DNA of 64,000 nucleotides from NCBI RefSeq assembly GCF_016722765.1, contig NZ_JAEQND010000003.1, forward strand, positions 62,001-126,000, read 5' to 3'. This document shows, in pieces, positions 30,674-39,713 of the stretch. Position 1 is the stretch's first letter. Every line of letters begins with the position of its first letter. The stretch comes from Ramlibacter alkalitolerans. Its GTDB lineage: Bacteria; Pseudomonadota; Gammaproteobacteria; Burkholderiales; Burkholderiaceae_C. Position numbers and translations under genes: made by a program. The notes below the pieces were generated by a model. That model ran no database searches, was not told the DNA's origin, and saw nothing but the letters and a program-made list of their open reading frames with translations.

Positions 30674-31681
30674 ATGGACCGAGCTTCCACCCTCGTCGGC
30701 GTCCCCGCCCTCGGTGTTCCGCTGTCCGCGCCGGCCGGCCGCCTGCGCCGCGCCGCCGCGATCGATCACGTGTTCGGCTGGACGGCGCGGCTCGCCGCCC
30801 TGCTGACGCTGGCCGTGCTGGCGGGCATCCTCGTCTCCCTGCTGGTGGGCGCCTGGCCAGCGATCGAGAGATACGGCCTGGGCTTCTTCACCAGCAGCGT
30901 GTGGGACCCGGTGGGCGAGTCCTTCGGCGGCGCCGCGATGATCTACGGCACCATGGCGACCTCGCTGATCGCGTTGGCGATCGCGGTGCCCGTGAGCTTC
31001 GGGATCGCGCTGTTCCTGACCGAACTCTCGCCGGCGTGGCTGAAGCGCCCGCTCGGCACCGCGATCGAACTGCTGGCCGCCGTGCCATCCATCGTCTACG
31101 GCATGTGGGGCCTGCTGGTGTTCGGCCCCATCCTCGCCGCCTGGGTGCAGCAGCCGCTGCAGGCCGCCTTCGCCGGGGTGCCGCTGCTCGGGCCGCTGTT
31201 CTCCGGCCCGCCGGTGGGCCTCGGCATCCTGGCTGCCGGGATCATCCTGGCGATCATGATCATCCCCTTCATCGCCGCGGTGATGCGCGACGTGTTCGAG
31301 GTGACGCCGCCCATGCTCAGGGAGTCGGCGTATGCACTCGGCTCGACGACCTGGGAGGTGGTGTTCCGCGTGGTGCTGCCCCACACCAAGGCCGGCGTGA
31401 TCGGCGGGATCATGCTGGGGCTGGGCCGCGCGCTGGGCGAGACGATGGCCGTCACTTTCGTGATCGGCAACTTCAACCAGCTCGACACGCCGAGCCTGTT
31501 CGCACCGGCCAACAGCATCACGTCGGCCCTCGCCAATGAATTCGCCGAAGCCGGGCAGGGCATGCACCAGTCCGCGCTGGTCTACCTGGGCCTGGTGCTG
31601 TTCCTCATCACCTTCGTCGTGCTCTCGCTGTCGAAGCTGTTGCTCGCGCGGCTGCGCCGCAACGAGGGAGCGCCGGCGTGA
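30674..31681 (+). CDS. pstC: Phosphate ABC transporter permease PstC
   Basis: PstC is one of the two inner-membrane channel subunits of the high-affinity phosphate importer. The 335-aa protein has six membrane segments. The EAA-like cytoplasmic loop is at [22 protein letters not shown] followed by [12 protein letters not shown], where the ATPase docks. A family-typical long periplasmic region occupies roughly residues 60-95. The stop overlaps the pstA GTG by 4 nt. Confidence 0.96.
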   Translation: MDRASTLVGVPALGVPLSAPAGRLRRAAAIDHVFGWTARLAALLTLAVLAGILVSLLVGAWPAIERYGLGFFTSSVWDPVGESFGGAAMIYGTMATSLIALAIAVPVSFGIALFLTELSPAWLKRPLGTAIELLAAVPSIVYGMWGLLVFGPILAAWVQQPLQAAFAGVPLLGPLFSGPPVGLGILAAGIILAIMIIPFIAAVMRDVFEVTPPMLRESAYALGSTTWEVVFRVVLPHTKAGVIGGIMLGLGRALGETMAVTFVIGNFNQLDTPSLFAPANSITSALANEFAEAGQGMHQSALVYLGLVLFLITFVVLSLSKLLLARLRRNEGAPA

Positions 31682-32523
31682 CCGAGGCAGAGCGCAAGTA
31701 CCTGGCGCGCAAGCGCGTCAACCGCATCGCGCTGGCGCTCTCGCTGGCGGCCATGGCCTTCGGCGTGTCCTGGCTGGTCTGGATCCTGTGCGAGACGGTG
31801 CGGCTCGGCTTCGGCGGACTGGCCTGGACGACGATCAGCGAGATGACGCCGCCGCCGAACGAGGGCGGCGGCATCCTGAACGCGATCTGGGGCTCGGTGC
31901 TGATGGTGCTGCTGGCCACCTTCGTCGGCACGCCCGTCGGCATCATGGCCGGCATCTACCTGGCCGAATACGACCGCCACGGCTGGCTCGGATCGACCAC
32001 GCGCTTCGTCAACGACATCCTGCTGTCCGCGCCCTCCATCGTGATCGGCCTGTTCGTCCATGCCGTCGTGGTGGCGCGCTTCAGGCACTTTTCGGGCTGG
32101 GCCGGCGCCATCGCGCTGGCGTTGATCGTGATCCCGATCGTGATCCGCACCACCGAGAACATGCTGCTCCTGGTGCCGGCGGGCCTGCGCGAGGCCGCCC
32201 ATGCGCTCGGCGCGCCGAAATGGAAGGTGATTTCCGGCATCACGCTGCGCGCCGCGCGCGCGGGCGTGGTCACCGGCGTGCTGCTGGCGGTGGCCCGCAT
32301 CTCGGGCGAGACCGCGCCGCTGCTCTTCACGGCCTTGAACAACCAGTTCTTCACCTCCGACCTGTCGCAGCCGATGGCCAGCCTGCCGGTGACCATCTTC
32401 AGGTTCGCCATGAGCCCGTACGAGAACTGGCAGCAGCTCGCCTGGGCCGGCGTCTTCCTCATCACGCTGGCCGTGCTGGCCCTGAACATCCTGGCGCGCG
32501 TCGTCACCCGCAGCAAGCACTGA
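31678..32523 (+). CDS. pstA: Phosphate ABC transporter permease PstA
   Basis: PstA pairs with PstC to form the phosphate channel. The 281-aa product has six predicted membrane segments and the ATPase-docking loop [19 protein letters not shown] followed by [12 protein letters not shown]. It starts with GTG at 31678, overlapping the pstC stop (GTGA), so translation is coupled. pstB starts 9 nt after its stop. Confidence 0.96.
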   Translation: MTEAERKYLARKRVNRIALALSLAAMAFGVSWLVWILCETVRLGFGGLAWTTISEMTPPPNEGGGILNAIWGSVLMVLLATFVGTPVGIMAGIYLAEYDRHGWLGSTTRFVNDILLSAPSIVIGLFVHAVVVARFRHFSGWAGAIALALIVIPIVIRTTENMLLLVPAGLREAAHALGAPKWKVISGITLRAARAGVVTGVLLAVARISGETAPLLFTALNNQFFTSDLSQPMASLPVTIFRFAMSPYENWQQLAWAGVFLITLAVLALNILARVVTRSKH

Positions 32524-32531
32524 ACGGATCC

Positions 32532-33314
32532 ATGCAAGCCACGCTCCCTCCCTCGCCGGTGCGCACCAGCCTCTCGGTGCGCAAGCTGAATTTCTACTAC
32601 GGCAAGTACCACGCGCTGAAGAACATCGATCTCGACATCCCGGAGAAGAAGGTCACGGCCTTCATCGGCCCTTCCGGCTGCGGCAAGTCCACGCTGCTGC
32701 GCACCTTCAACCGCATGTACCAGCTCTACCCGGACCAGCGCGCGGAGGGTGAGATCGCCTTCGACGGCGAGAACCTGCTGACGTCGAAGAAGGACGTGGC
32801 CCTGATCCGCGCCCGGATCGGCATGGTGTTCCAGAAACCCACGCCCTTCCCGATGTCCATCTACGACAACATCGCCTTCGGCGTGCGCCTGTTCGAGAAC
32901 CTCGAGGAGGCAGACATGGACGAGCGGGTGGAGTGGGCGCTGGAGAAGGCGGCCCTGTGGGGCGAGGTGAAGGGCAAGCTGCACCAGAGCGGCGCCGGCT
33001 TGTCGGGCGGCCAGCAGCAGCGCCTGTGCATCGCGCGCGGCATCGCCATCAAGCCCGAGGTGCTGCTGCTGGACGAACCCTGTTCTGCGCTGGACCCGAT
33101 CTCCACCGGCAAGATCGAGGAGCTGATCGCCGAGCTGAAGAAGGACTACACCGTGGTGATCGTCACGCACAACATGCAGCAGGCCGCCCGTGTGTCCGAC
33201 TACACCGCCTACATGTACCTGGGAAACCTGGTGGAAGTGGGCGAGACGGAGCAGATCTTCTTCCAGCCGCGGCGCCAGGAAACCGAGGACTACATCACCG
33301 GCCGCTTCGGCTGA
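32532..33314 (+). CDS. pstB: Phosphate ABC transporter ATPase PstB
   Basis: PstB powers phosphate uptake and takes part in PhoR signalling. The 260-aa protein has Walker [11 protein letters not shown]-loop [18 protein letters not shown] signature [15 protein letters not shown], Walker [14 protein letters not shown] and the switch His in [11 protein letters not shown]. These include the PstB-typical KPTPFPMS and [10 protein letters not shown] segments. The final TGA shares a base with an upstream ATG of phoU. Confidence 0.98.
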   Translation: MQATLPPSPVRTSLSVRKLNFYYGKYHALKNIDLDIPEKKVTAFIGPSGCGKSTLLRTFNRMYQLYPDQRAEGEIAFDGENLLTSKKDVALIRARIGMVFQKPTPFPMSIYDNIAFGVRLFENLEEADMDERVEWALEKAALWGEVKGKLHQSGAGLSGGQQQRLCIARGIAIKPEVLLLDEPCSALDPISTGKIEELIAELKKDYTVVIVTHNMQQAARVSDYTAYMYLGNLVEVGETEQIFFQPRRQETEDYITGRFG

Positions 33315-33328
33315 TGGAGGGCACGGCG

Positions 33329-34042
33329 ATGCTGGACAAGCACCTATCCACCCAGTTCGACAGCGAGCTCGATGCCCTGTCGTCGCGGGTGATGGAACTC
33401 GGCGGACTGGTGGAGTCGCAGATCCGCCAGGCCACCTACGCGCTTGCGAACTTCAGCGACGAGGCCGCGGGACAGGTCGTCGAAACCGAGCACCGGGTGA
33501 ACCTGATGGAGCTGGAGATCGACCGCGAGCTGTCCTCGATCATCGCGCGGCGCCAGCCGACCGCGCGCGACCTGCGGCTGCTGATGGCGATCTCGCGCGT
33601 CACCGCCAACCTGGAGCGCGTGGGCGACGAGGCGGAGCGGGTGGCGCGGATGGTGCGCTCCATCCTGGCCCGCAGCGGCACCGCCCGCTCGCTGCCGGCC
33701 GGCGAACTGCGCGTGGCATCGGACCTCGCCTCGGCCGGGCTGCGCAAGTCGCTGGACGCCTTCGCGCGCCTGGACTGCGCCAGCGCCGTGGCGATCCTGA
33801 AGGAGGACGACGCGCTCGACCGCGAGTTCGACGGCTTCGTGCGCAAGCTGATCACGTACATGATGGAAGACCCGCGCACCATTTCCAGCAGCCTCGACCT
33901 GTTGTTCATCGCCAAGGCCATCGAGCGCATCGGCGACCATGCCAAGAACATCTCGGAATGCATCATCTACGTCGTCAAGGGCGCCGACGTGCGGCACAGT
34001 ACGATGGAGCAGATCGAGTCCACCGTGAAATCCCGCGGATGA
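33329..34042 (+). CDS. phoU: Phosphate signalling regulator PhoU
   Basis: PhoU links the Pst transporter to the PhoR kinase and keeps the regulon off when phosphate is plentiful. From the ATG at 33329 the product is 237 aa, made of two three-helix bundles with metal-binding E/DxxxD motifs (VGDEAERVARM near residue 85, IGDHAKNISE near residue 210). I prefer 33329 over an ATG at 33314 because GGAGGG lies 7 nt upstream of it. The stop overlaps the phoB ATG. Confidence 0.96.
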   Translation: MLDKHLSTQFDSELDALSSRVMELGGLVESQIRQATYALANFSDEAAGQVVETEHRVNLMELEIDRELSSIIARRQPTARDLRLLMAISRVTANLERVGDEAERVARMVRSILARSGTARSLPAGELRVASDLASAGLRKSLDAFARLDCASAVAILKEDDALDREFDGFVRKLITYMMEDPRTISSSLDLLFIAKAIERIGDHAKNISECIIYVVKGADVRHSTMEQIESTVKSRG

Positions 34043-34737
34043 AGCAGCCAGCCCGCATCCTGATCGTCGAGGACGAACCCGCGATCGCCGAACTGATCGC
34101 GGTGAACCTGCGCCACAACGGCCTGGCCCCCGTCTGGGCCGAGGACGGCGAGGCCGCGCAGCGCGAGATCGATGCCGTGCTGCCGGACGCGATCCTCCTG
34201 GACTGGATGCTGCCCGGCGCGACGGGCGTGCAGCTCGCACGGCGCTGGCGCGGCGACGCGCGCACCCGGGGCGTGCCCATCCTCATGCTCACCGCGCGCG
34301 GCGACGAACCGGACAAGGTCGCGGGCCTGGACGCCGGCGCCGACGACTACATCACCAAGCCCTTTTCCACCCAGGAACTGCTGGCGCGCATCCGCGCCGT
34401 GCTGCGGCGGCGCGCGCCGGAAAAGAGCGAGGAGCGCGTCGCGCTGGCCGGGCTGACCCTCGACGCGGCGACGCATCGTGTCTCCTGGGAGGGCAAGCCG
34501 CTGAAGCTCGGCCCCACCGAATTCAAGCTGCTGCATTACCTGATGAAGCATCCGGAGCGCGTGCACAGCCGTCAGCAACTGCTGGATCGCGTCTGGGGTG
34601 ACCACGTGTTCCTCGAGGAACGCACGGTGGATGTGCACGTCAAGCGGCTGCGCGAGGCGCTGGGCCCAGCCGGCGGGCTGGTGGAGACGGTGCGCGGCGC
34701 CGGCTATCGCATCACGGCGCAGCCGGCGGGCGCGTGA
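34039..34737 (+). CDS. phoB: Phosphate response regulator PhoB
   Basis: PhoB is the OmpR-family activator that binds Pho boxes such as the one at 29546. The 232-aa protein has a receiver domain with the acidic pocket in IVEDEPA, the phosphorylated Asp in ILLDWMLPG and the Lys in YITKPFST. The C-terminal winged helix includes LGPTEFKLLHYLM and the recognition region RTVDVHVKRLREAL. The ATG overlaps phoU (ATGA), and the stop overlaps phoR (GTGA). Confidence 0.97.
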   Translation: MKQPARILIVEDEPAIAELIAVNLRHNGLAPVWAEDGEAAQREIDAVLPDAILLDWMLPGATGVQLARRWRGDARTRGVPILMLTARGDEPDKVAGLDAGADDYITKPFSTQELLARIRAVLRRRAPEKSEERVALAGLTLDAATHRVSWEGKPLKLGPTEFKLLHYLMKHPERVHSRQQLLDRVWGDHVFLEERTVDVHVKRLREALGPAGGLVETVRGAGYRITAQPAGA

Positions 34738-36062
34738 GCGCGCGCGTCTTCATCTTCCTTTCCTGCCTCGCCGGCGGCGGCGTCATCGGCTGGCTGCTGG
34801 AAGCGTGGCCCGGCGCCACGCTCGGTGTCGCGGCCGGCGCGGCGCTCTGGTTCACGCTCGACACCTTCGCGGCCACCCGCGTGCTGCGCTGGCTGGAGGC
34901 CGGCCAGTTGCGCGGCGCGCCCACGCTCGCGGGCGCCTGGGGCCGGGCGGCGGCGCGGGCCCGGCGGGCGCTGGCTGCGCGCGAGGAGCGCGCCGACGAC
35001 GCCGAGCGGCGGCTGCACGCCTTCCTCGATGCGATCCGGACCTCGCCCAATGGCGTGGTGCTGCTCGATGCGCGCGGCGGCATCGAGTGGTTCAACCAGA
35101 CCGCGGCCAACCACCTCGGGCTCGATTTCCAGCGCGACCTGCAGCAGCAGGTGGTCAACCTGCTGCGCGATCCGCGCTTCACCGAGTTCTATCACGCCGG
35201 CCACTACACGGGCGACGTCGTCATCGATGCAGCGGGCAGCACGCCCGCGCGGCCGCGCCGCATCGCCCTGCACGTGCATCCCTACGGCGAAGGCCGCCGG
35301 CTGCTGCTCTCGCGCGACGTGACGGCGGTGGAGCAGGCCGAGGCCATGCGGCGCGACTTCGTCGCCAACGTCTCGCACGAGATCCGCACGCCGCTGACGG
35401 TGCTGGCGGGCTTCGTCGAGACCCTGCAGACGCTGGAGCTCGCCGCGCCCGAGCAGGAGCGCTACCTCGGCCTGATGGCGCAGCAGGCGCAGCGCATGCA
35501 GATGCTGGTGGCCGACCTGCTGGTGCTGTCCCGCCTGGAAGGCAGCCCGCCGCCGGGAGCAGGCGAGTGGATGGCCATGCAGGGGCTGATGGCGCAATGC
35601 GAGCAGGAAGCGCGCGCGCTGGCGGCCGTCCAGGCCAAGACCCTGCGGCTGGTGTTCGATGCCGGCGACGGGATGGCCGTGGCCGGGGCGCCGGGTGAAC
35701 TCCAGAGCGCCTTGTCCAACCTGGTGAGCAACGCAGTGCGCTACACGCCCTCCGGCGGCACGGTGGAAGTGCGCGCGAGCCCGACGCCACAGGGCGGCGT
35801 GGCGCTGTCCGTGCGCGATACCGGGCCGGGCATCGCGCCGGAACACCTGCCCCGGCTGACCGAGCGCTTCTACCGGGTCGACCGCAGCCGCTCGCGCGAA
35901 AGCGGCGGCACCGGCCTGGGGCTGGCGATCGTCAAGCACATCGTGCAGCGGCACGGGGGCGAACTGCGCATCGAGAGTGCGCCCGGCCGCGGCTCCACCT
36001 TCACCATGGTGCTGCCGCCCGGCCGCGTGCGCGTGCAGCAGCCGGATGTCACGCGTTCCTAA
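34734..36062 (+). CDS. phoR: Phosphate sensor histidine kinase PhoR
   Basis: PhoR autophosphorylates and controls PhoB under direction of PstSCAB-PhoU. The 442-aa protein has two N-terminal membrane segments without a large periplasmic domain and a linker helix. A PAS domain (about residues 90-200, LDAIRTSPNGVVLLDARGG) follows, then the H-box NVSHEIRTPLTV, N-box NLVSNAVRYT, G1 box VRDTGPGIAPEHL and G2 box GGTGLGLAIVKHI. The GTG start overlaps phoB. Its TAA shares three bases with the TAG of the convergent MATE gene. Confidence 0.97.
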   Translation: MSARVFIFLSCLAGGGVIGWLLEAWPGATLGVAAGAALWFTLDTFAATRVLRWLEAGQLRGAPTLAGAWGRAAARARRALAAREERADDAERRLHAFLDAIRTSPNGVVLLDARGGIEWFNQTAANHLGLDFQRDLQQQVVNLLRDPRFTEFYHAGHYTGDVVIDAAGSTPARPRRIALHVHPYGEGRRLLLSRDVTAVEQAEAMRRDFVANVSHEIRTPLTVLAGFVETLQTLELAAPEQERYLGLMAQQAQRMQMLVADLLVLSRLEGSPPPGAGEWMAMQGLMAQCEQEARALAAVQAKTLRLVFDAGDGMAVAGAPGELQSALSNLVSNAVRYTPSGGTVEVRASPTPQGGVALSVRDTGPGIAPEHLPRLTERFYRVDRSRSRESGGTGLGLAIVKHIVQRHGGELRIESAPGRGSTFTMVLPPGRVRVQQPDVTRS

Positions 36063-37429
36063 GCCGCAACCGTGATGCGGCTGTCGCGCACGGCGCGCCA
36101 CAGGATCAGCGGCAGCACGATGGCCAGCACCGCCAAGGCGAAGCTGCTGCCGATCCAGAAGGCGGCGGGGCTCTGCAGCGCCGGCCAGGTGCCGACCCCC
36201 CGGTACGCGAGCTGGTAGCCCCCCAGCACGCCTACGCCCCACAGCAGAATGCAGTAGGCCACCAGCGGCGCCACGGTCACGCGGTAGGAACGCAGCATGA
36301 ACACGCACAGCGCCTGCATCGCATCGCCGAAGTGGTACACGGCCACCCACGCGAGCAGGCCGGTGGCGACGGCGGCGACCTGCCGGTCCGACGAGTAGAG
36401 CGAGGCGAGGCCGCTGCGCGCCAGCATCATCGCGCAGCCCATGACCACCGCCAGCGTCAGCCCGATGCGAAAGCCGGTGCGGATGCTGCCGCGGGCCTTC
36501 TTCGCCTCGCCGGCCCCGAGCCAGTAGCTCACCCGCGCGCTGGTGGCGATCGCGATCGACAGCGGCACCATGTACATCACCGCCGCCAGGTTGGCGGCGA
36601 TCTGGTGGGCGGCCGAGGCCAGCGTTCCCTGGCGGGCGATGAACAGCGACATCAGCGTGAAGGACGTGACCTCCACCATGATCGCCAGGCCCGCCGGGAT
36701 GCCCAGGCGCGCGAACTCCGCGATGGTGCGCCAGTGCGGCGGCTCCGGCGGCCGCCATACCGCGTACGGCGCGTACAGCGCGCTGGTGCGCACCATCCAG
36801 AGCGCGATCGCCACGAACAGGTAGTTCACGACCACGGTGGCCCAGGCGCAGCCCACCGCGCCCATGGCGGGCACGCCGGCGCCGCCGAAGGCGAACCAGA
36901 TCGTCAGCGGCACCTTCACCAGCATCGAGGCGAGCTGCAGCCAGGTCACGAGCTGCGGATGCCCGAGGCTCTGGTTCAGGGTGCTGTACATCCGGAACAG
37001 CAGCGCCGGCGGCAGCGCCAGCGCCAGCACCGAAAGGTACTGGCGCACGTCGTCCTGCAGTGCGGGCGGTACTTCCGTGCCTTGCAGCAGCGTGTTGGGG
37101 AACAGCAGCCCGAAGACGCCGGCCACGCTGGCCAGCACCGCGAGGTACAGCGCCTGCCGCACGGAGCGCCCGACCTCCTCGTGCCGCCGGCCGCCGTGCA
37201 GCTCGGCCCAGATCGGCAGGAGCGCCTGCAGCACGCCCATGAGCGCGACGAAGACCGTGATGTAGACCGCCGAGCCGACGGAGAGCGCCGCCAGTGCCTG
37301 CTGCGAATAACGCCCGGCCACGATCGTGTCCGTGATGCCGAAGGCCATGGTGGCCAGCTGGCCCGCCAGCACCGTGCCGGCGTGGCGCGCGATGATGCCG
37401 CGTTCGCTCGCGCCAGCTCCGGCGCTCAC
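36059..37429 (-). CDS. MATE-family multidrug/cation antiporter
   Basis: This is a 456-aa inner-membrane exporter of the MATE family (NorM-like), with about 12 membrane segments in two six-helix halves. Typical features are the N-terminal GQLATMAFGITDTIVAGRYS and the repeated half at AIMVEVTSFTLMSLFIARQG. Substrates cannot be deduced. I place the start at the GTG at 37429, which overlaps the stop of the preceding gene (GTGA). Upstream in-frame extension would run into that gene. Its stop overlaps phoR by 4 nt. Confidence 0.9.
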   Translation of the reverse strand: MSAGAGASERGIIARHAGTVLAGQLATMAFGITDTIVAGRYSQQALAALSVGSAVYITVFVALMGVLQALLPIWAELHGGRRHEEVGRSVRQALYLAVLASVAGVFGLLFPNTLLQGTEVPPALQDDVRQYLSVLALALPPALLFRMYSTLNQSLGHPQLVTWLQLASMLVKVPLTIWFAFGGAGVPAMGAVGCAWATVVVNYLFVAIALWMVRTSALYAPYAVWRPPEPPHWRTIAEFARLGIPAGLAIMVEVTSFTLMSLFIARQGTLASAAHQIAANLAAVMYMVPLSIAIATSARVSYWLGAGEAKKARGSIRTGFRIGLTLAVVMGCAMMLARSGLASLYSSDRQVAAVATGLLAWVAVYHFGDAMQALCVFMLRSYRVTVAPLVAYCILLWGVGVLGGYQLAYRGVGTWPALQSPAAFWIGSSFALAVLAIVLPLILWRAVRDSRITVAA

Positions 37430-39114
37430 GGGACCTGCTTGTACAGGAGCACGTTCTCGCGCGTGTCCGTCGGCCGCGGGATGCTGGCCACCAGCTTCCA
37501 GCGCGCCGGCGCGAACGCCATCGGCACCGAGGCCTGCAGCTCCTCCGAGGCGATCAGCCAGGGGCAGGCGCTGGGCGCCGCCGCCATGTGCAGGTCCAGC
37601 TTGCCGTGGTAGCGCAGTGCGGCGACCTGCGCGCGCGTGAGGCCGAACACCTCGACGCAACCGGGCGCGTCCATGCGCGCCCGCACCCGCTCCACCAGCG
37701 GCGCATAGCTGCGCGCGTAATCGAGCACCGGCAGCCACAGCGTCATCACCAGCAGCCAGCCGAGCGCGGAGCCGCCCGCCGGCAGCACCAGGCTCTTCCA
37801 GATCGCCTCGCGGCTGCGCGCGGTGCGCCAGCGCACCAGCGCGATCCAGGCGAGGGTGGCCGCCAGTGCGACCACGAAGGGCAGCAGCGAGAACGAGGGC
37901 ACGAAGCCGGGCGCGAGCCGCGCCACGTTGGCGGCCGGCTTGGGCGGCACGCCCGTCTGCAGCGAGATCCAGATCACCCAGATGACCAGGGCGCAGCCGC
38001 TGAAGAACAGCAGGGTGAACCAGTCGATCAGCGCCGACACGCTGCGCTTGAAGGTCGGCAGCGCGAACGCGGCGAGCGTCGCCATGGCGGGCAGGCTCAG
38101 GAGCAGGGCGCGGTCGGGGTTGGGCGCGAGCACCGAGGTGAGGATGCCCACCACCGCGAACCACAGCGGCAGCGCCACGTGGCGCTGCCCCAGCTGGCGC
38201 CGCCAGCGCCACACCGTCCACAGCGCCAGCGGCCAGGCCGGCCAGGTGAACCAGGCCAGCAGGCGGCCGATCGAGGGCCAGTCGCGCGTCGCGGCGAAGG
38301 GGCCGGGCGTGAGGCGCCACTCCCACATGTCGAACGCGGCGGCGACCACCCCGGCGGCGAGCCCCACGGCGACGATCAGCGCCGCGCCGCGGCTGCCGCG
38401 CGTGTCGGTCGCGGCGTCCTGCGGCGCACCGGCGAAGTGCAGCACTGCGCCGCCGAGCGCGAACAGGCTCGCCATGGCGGGCGCGCCGCTCAGGCCGAGG
38501 CCGGCCAGGCCGGCACCGAGGGCCAGCGTCGGCACGGTCATGCGGTACGGCAGCGCCGCCAGCCCATAGAAGGTGAGGGCGGTGAACCCGAGCTGCGCCA
38601 GGGCGGGCGTCGTTTCGTGCGAGAGCTGCGCCAGCCCGAGGCAGGCGATCAGGGCCAGCAGGCCGCCGTCGGCCATGGCGCGCGCGTAGTCGGTGGGGTG
38701 CGCCTCGCCGCCGAAGGCGAAGGGCACGGGCTGCGCGCCCGGCGTGCGGGCCAGGAAGTAGACGCCGTACCAGGTGGCCAGCAGCGTCAGCACCAGCAGG
38801 GCGATGAAGGGGATGCGCGCGGCGAAGTCGGCGGTCAGCCAGGCCGGTGCGATGCGCATCGCCCAGGCACCCAGCCAGTAGGGCAGCAGGGCGTCGAATT
38901 CGGGGGGCTGCCCCAGCAGGTCCGGGTTGAGCCACTGGGCGTCGCCCAGGGCCAGCTCGTACATGTAGCCGAACGCCATGATGTCCGCGTTCTTCCACGG
39001 CTCGCGGCCGATGAAGCCGGGCAGCACGTACGCCGCGCAGAACAGCAGCAGCGCCAGCCTGGGCAGGCGGCGCACGGCGCCCTGGGTGACGATGGCGGGG
39101 GTCGGCTGATTCAC
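37426..39114 (-). CDS. Polytopic membrane protein, GT-C glycosyltransferase-like (PMT/ArnT type)
   Basis: The product is 562 aa with about twelve membrane segments and a short soluble C-terminal domain (from about residue 490). The N-terminal periplasmic loop contains REPWKNADIMAFGYMYEL, where a GT-C enzyme would place its catalytic acidic residue, so it may transfer sugars from a lipid carrier. Resemblance to ArnT/PMT enzymes is general, and the donor and acceptor are unknown. It overlaps the MATE gene by 4 nt; the two are probably co-transcribed. Confidence 0.65.
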   Translation of the reverse strand: MNQPTPAIVTQGAVRRLPRLALLLFCAAYVLPGFIGREPWKNADIMAFGYMYELALGDAQWLNPDLLGQPPEFDALLPYWLGAWAMRIAPAWLTADFAARIPFIALLVLTLLATWYGVYFLARTPGAQPVPFAFGGEAHPTDYARAMADGGLLALIACLGLAQLSHETTPALAQLGFTALTFYGLAALPYRMTVPTLALGAGLAGLGLSGAPAMASLFALGGAVLHFAGAPQDAATDTRGSRGAALIVAVGLAAGVVAAAFDMWEWRLTPGPFAATRDWPSIGRLLAWFTWPAWPLALWTVWRWRRQLGQRHVALPLWFAVVGILTSVLAPNPDRALLLSLPAMATLAAFALPTFKRSVSALIDWFTLLFFSGCALVIWVIWISLQTGVPPKPAANVARLAPGFVPSFSLLPFVVALAATLAWIALVRWRTARSREAIWKSLVLPAGGSALGWLLVMTLWLPVLDYARSYAPLVERVRARMDAPGCVEVFGLTRAQVAALRYHGKLDLHMAAAPSACPWLIASEELQASVPMAFAPARWKLVASIPRPTDTRENVLLYKQVP

Positions 39115-39167
39115 GCGCGCGAGTTTGTCACAGGCCGGCAGACGGGCTTGGCGCGGCGGCGCCGTAA

Positions 39168-39196
39168 CGAAAAAGGCAGCCCGGAAGCTGCCTTTC
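39168..39196 (-). terminator. Rho-independent terminator after rpmE2
   Basis: On the minus strand AAAGGCAGC and GCTGCCTTT arms (39172-39180 and 39187-39195) enclose a 6-nt loop and are followed by TTTTTCG. It lies 21 nt past the rpmE2 stop. Confidence 0.85.
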
Positions 39197-39216
39197 GTGG
39201 GTGGAGACCTTGCGGA

Positions 39217-39477
39217 TTACTTCGCGGCGGCCTTGTTGCCGAACTTCTTCAGGAACTTGTCCACGCGGCCGCCCATGTCGGACACGGACTTCTGCGTGCC
39301 GGTATAGAAGGGGTGCGACTCGCTGGAGGTATCCAGCTTGAACAGCGGCAGTTCGCGGCCGTCGTCCATCTTCGTGGTCTCGCGGGTGGCCACGCACGAG
39401 CGCGTGACGAACTTGAAACCGTTCGACAGGTCGACGAAGCAGACGTCGCGGTAATTGGGGTGGATGCCTTCTTTCAT
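39217..39477 (-). CDS. rpmE2: 50S ribosomal protein L31 type B
   Basis: L31 bridges the ribosomal subunits. The 86-aa product begins MKEGIHPNYRDVCFVDLS and has SHPFYTGTQKSVSD near the middle, both typical of the type B (RpmE2) form. The CxxC zinc ribbon of type A L31 is absent, as expected for the zinc-independent paralogue often used under zinc limitation. It lies downstream of rho on the same strand, separated by a palindromic repeat, and is followed by a strong terminator. Confidence 0.95.
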   Translation of the reverse strand: MKEGIHPNYRDVCFVDLSNGFKFVTRSCVATRETTKMDDGRELPLFKLDTSSESHPFYTGTQKSVSDMGGRVDKFLKKFGNKAAAK

Positions 39478-39574
39478 GGGGGTCCTCGTGTCGGTTCGGC
39501 AGCCGCGCCAGGAGATCTGGCGTACTTTCCGGAAAAGCTCTCGATTATAGCGGAACGCGGGGTACGGGAGACAT

Positions 39575-39675
39575 GAACGCAGAAGCCGCAAAAGTTACGC
39601 AAAAGCCGCAGAAAAGACCCTTCAAGAGGTTTTCCCTTTTGCGGTTTCTGCGTAACTTTTGCGGCCTCTGCGTTC
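39575..39675. repeat. Dispersed 100-bp palindromic element, copy 1
   Basis: Arms 39575-39616 and 39636-39675 are reverse complements with only a few differences. Both are built from GCCGCAAAAG and GTTACGC words, with a 19-nt centre. It sits between the rho stop and the rpmE2 start. A second copy lies at 59379-59497. No coding is implied. RNA from either strand would fold into one long stem. Confidence 0.85.
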
Positions 39676-39713
39676 GGCAGTCGGGGTTGGCTGTTGGCTG
39701 TTGGCTGCCCGCC

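Noticed and set aside
37426..37429. One long minus-strand frame (36059-38998) as a fused exporter
   Set aside because: The part upstream of 37429 is antisense-like sequence in a different frame from the real membrane-protein gene there. The MATE homology starts just after the GTG at 37429.
39573..39700. ORF segment in the palindromic repeat encoding NAEAAKVTQKPQKR and similar peptides
   Set aside because: Such peptides arise from reading the repeat itself. The second copy gives a comparable but unrelated-frame peptide, and there is no start signal.
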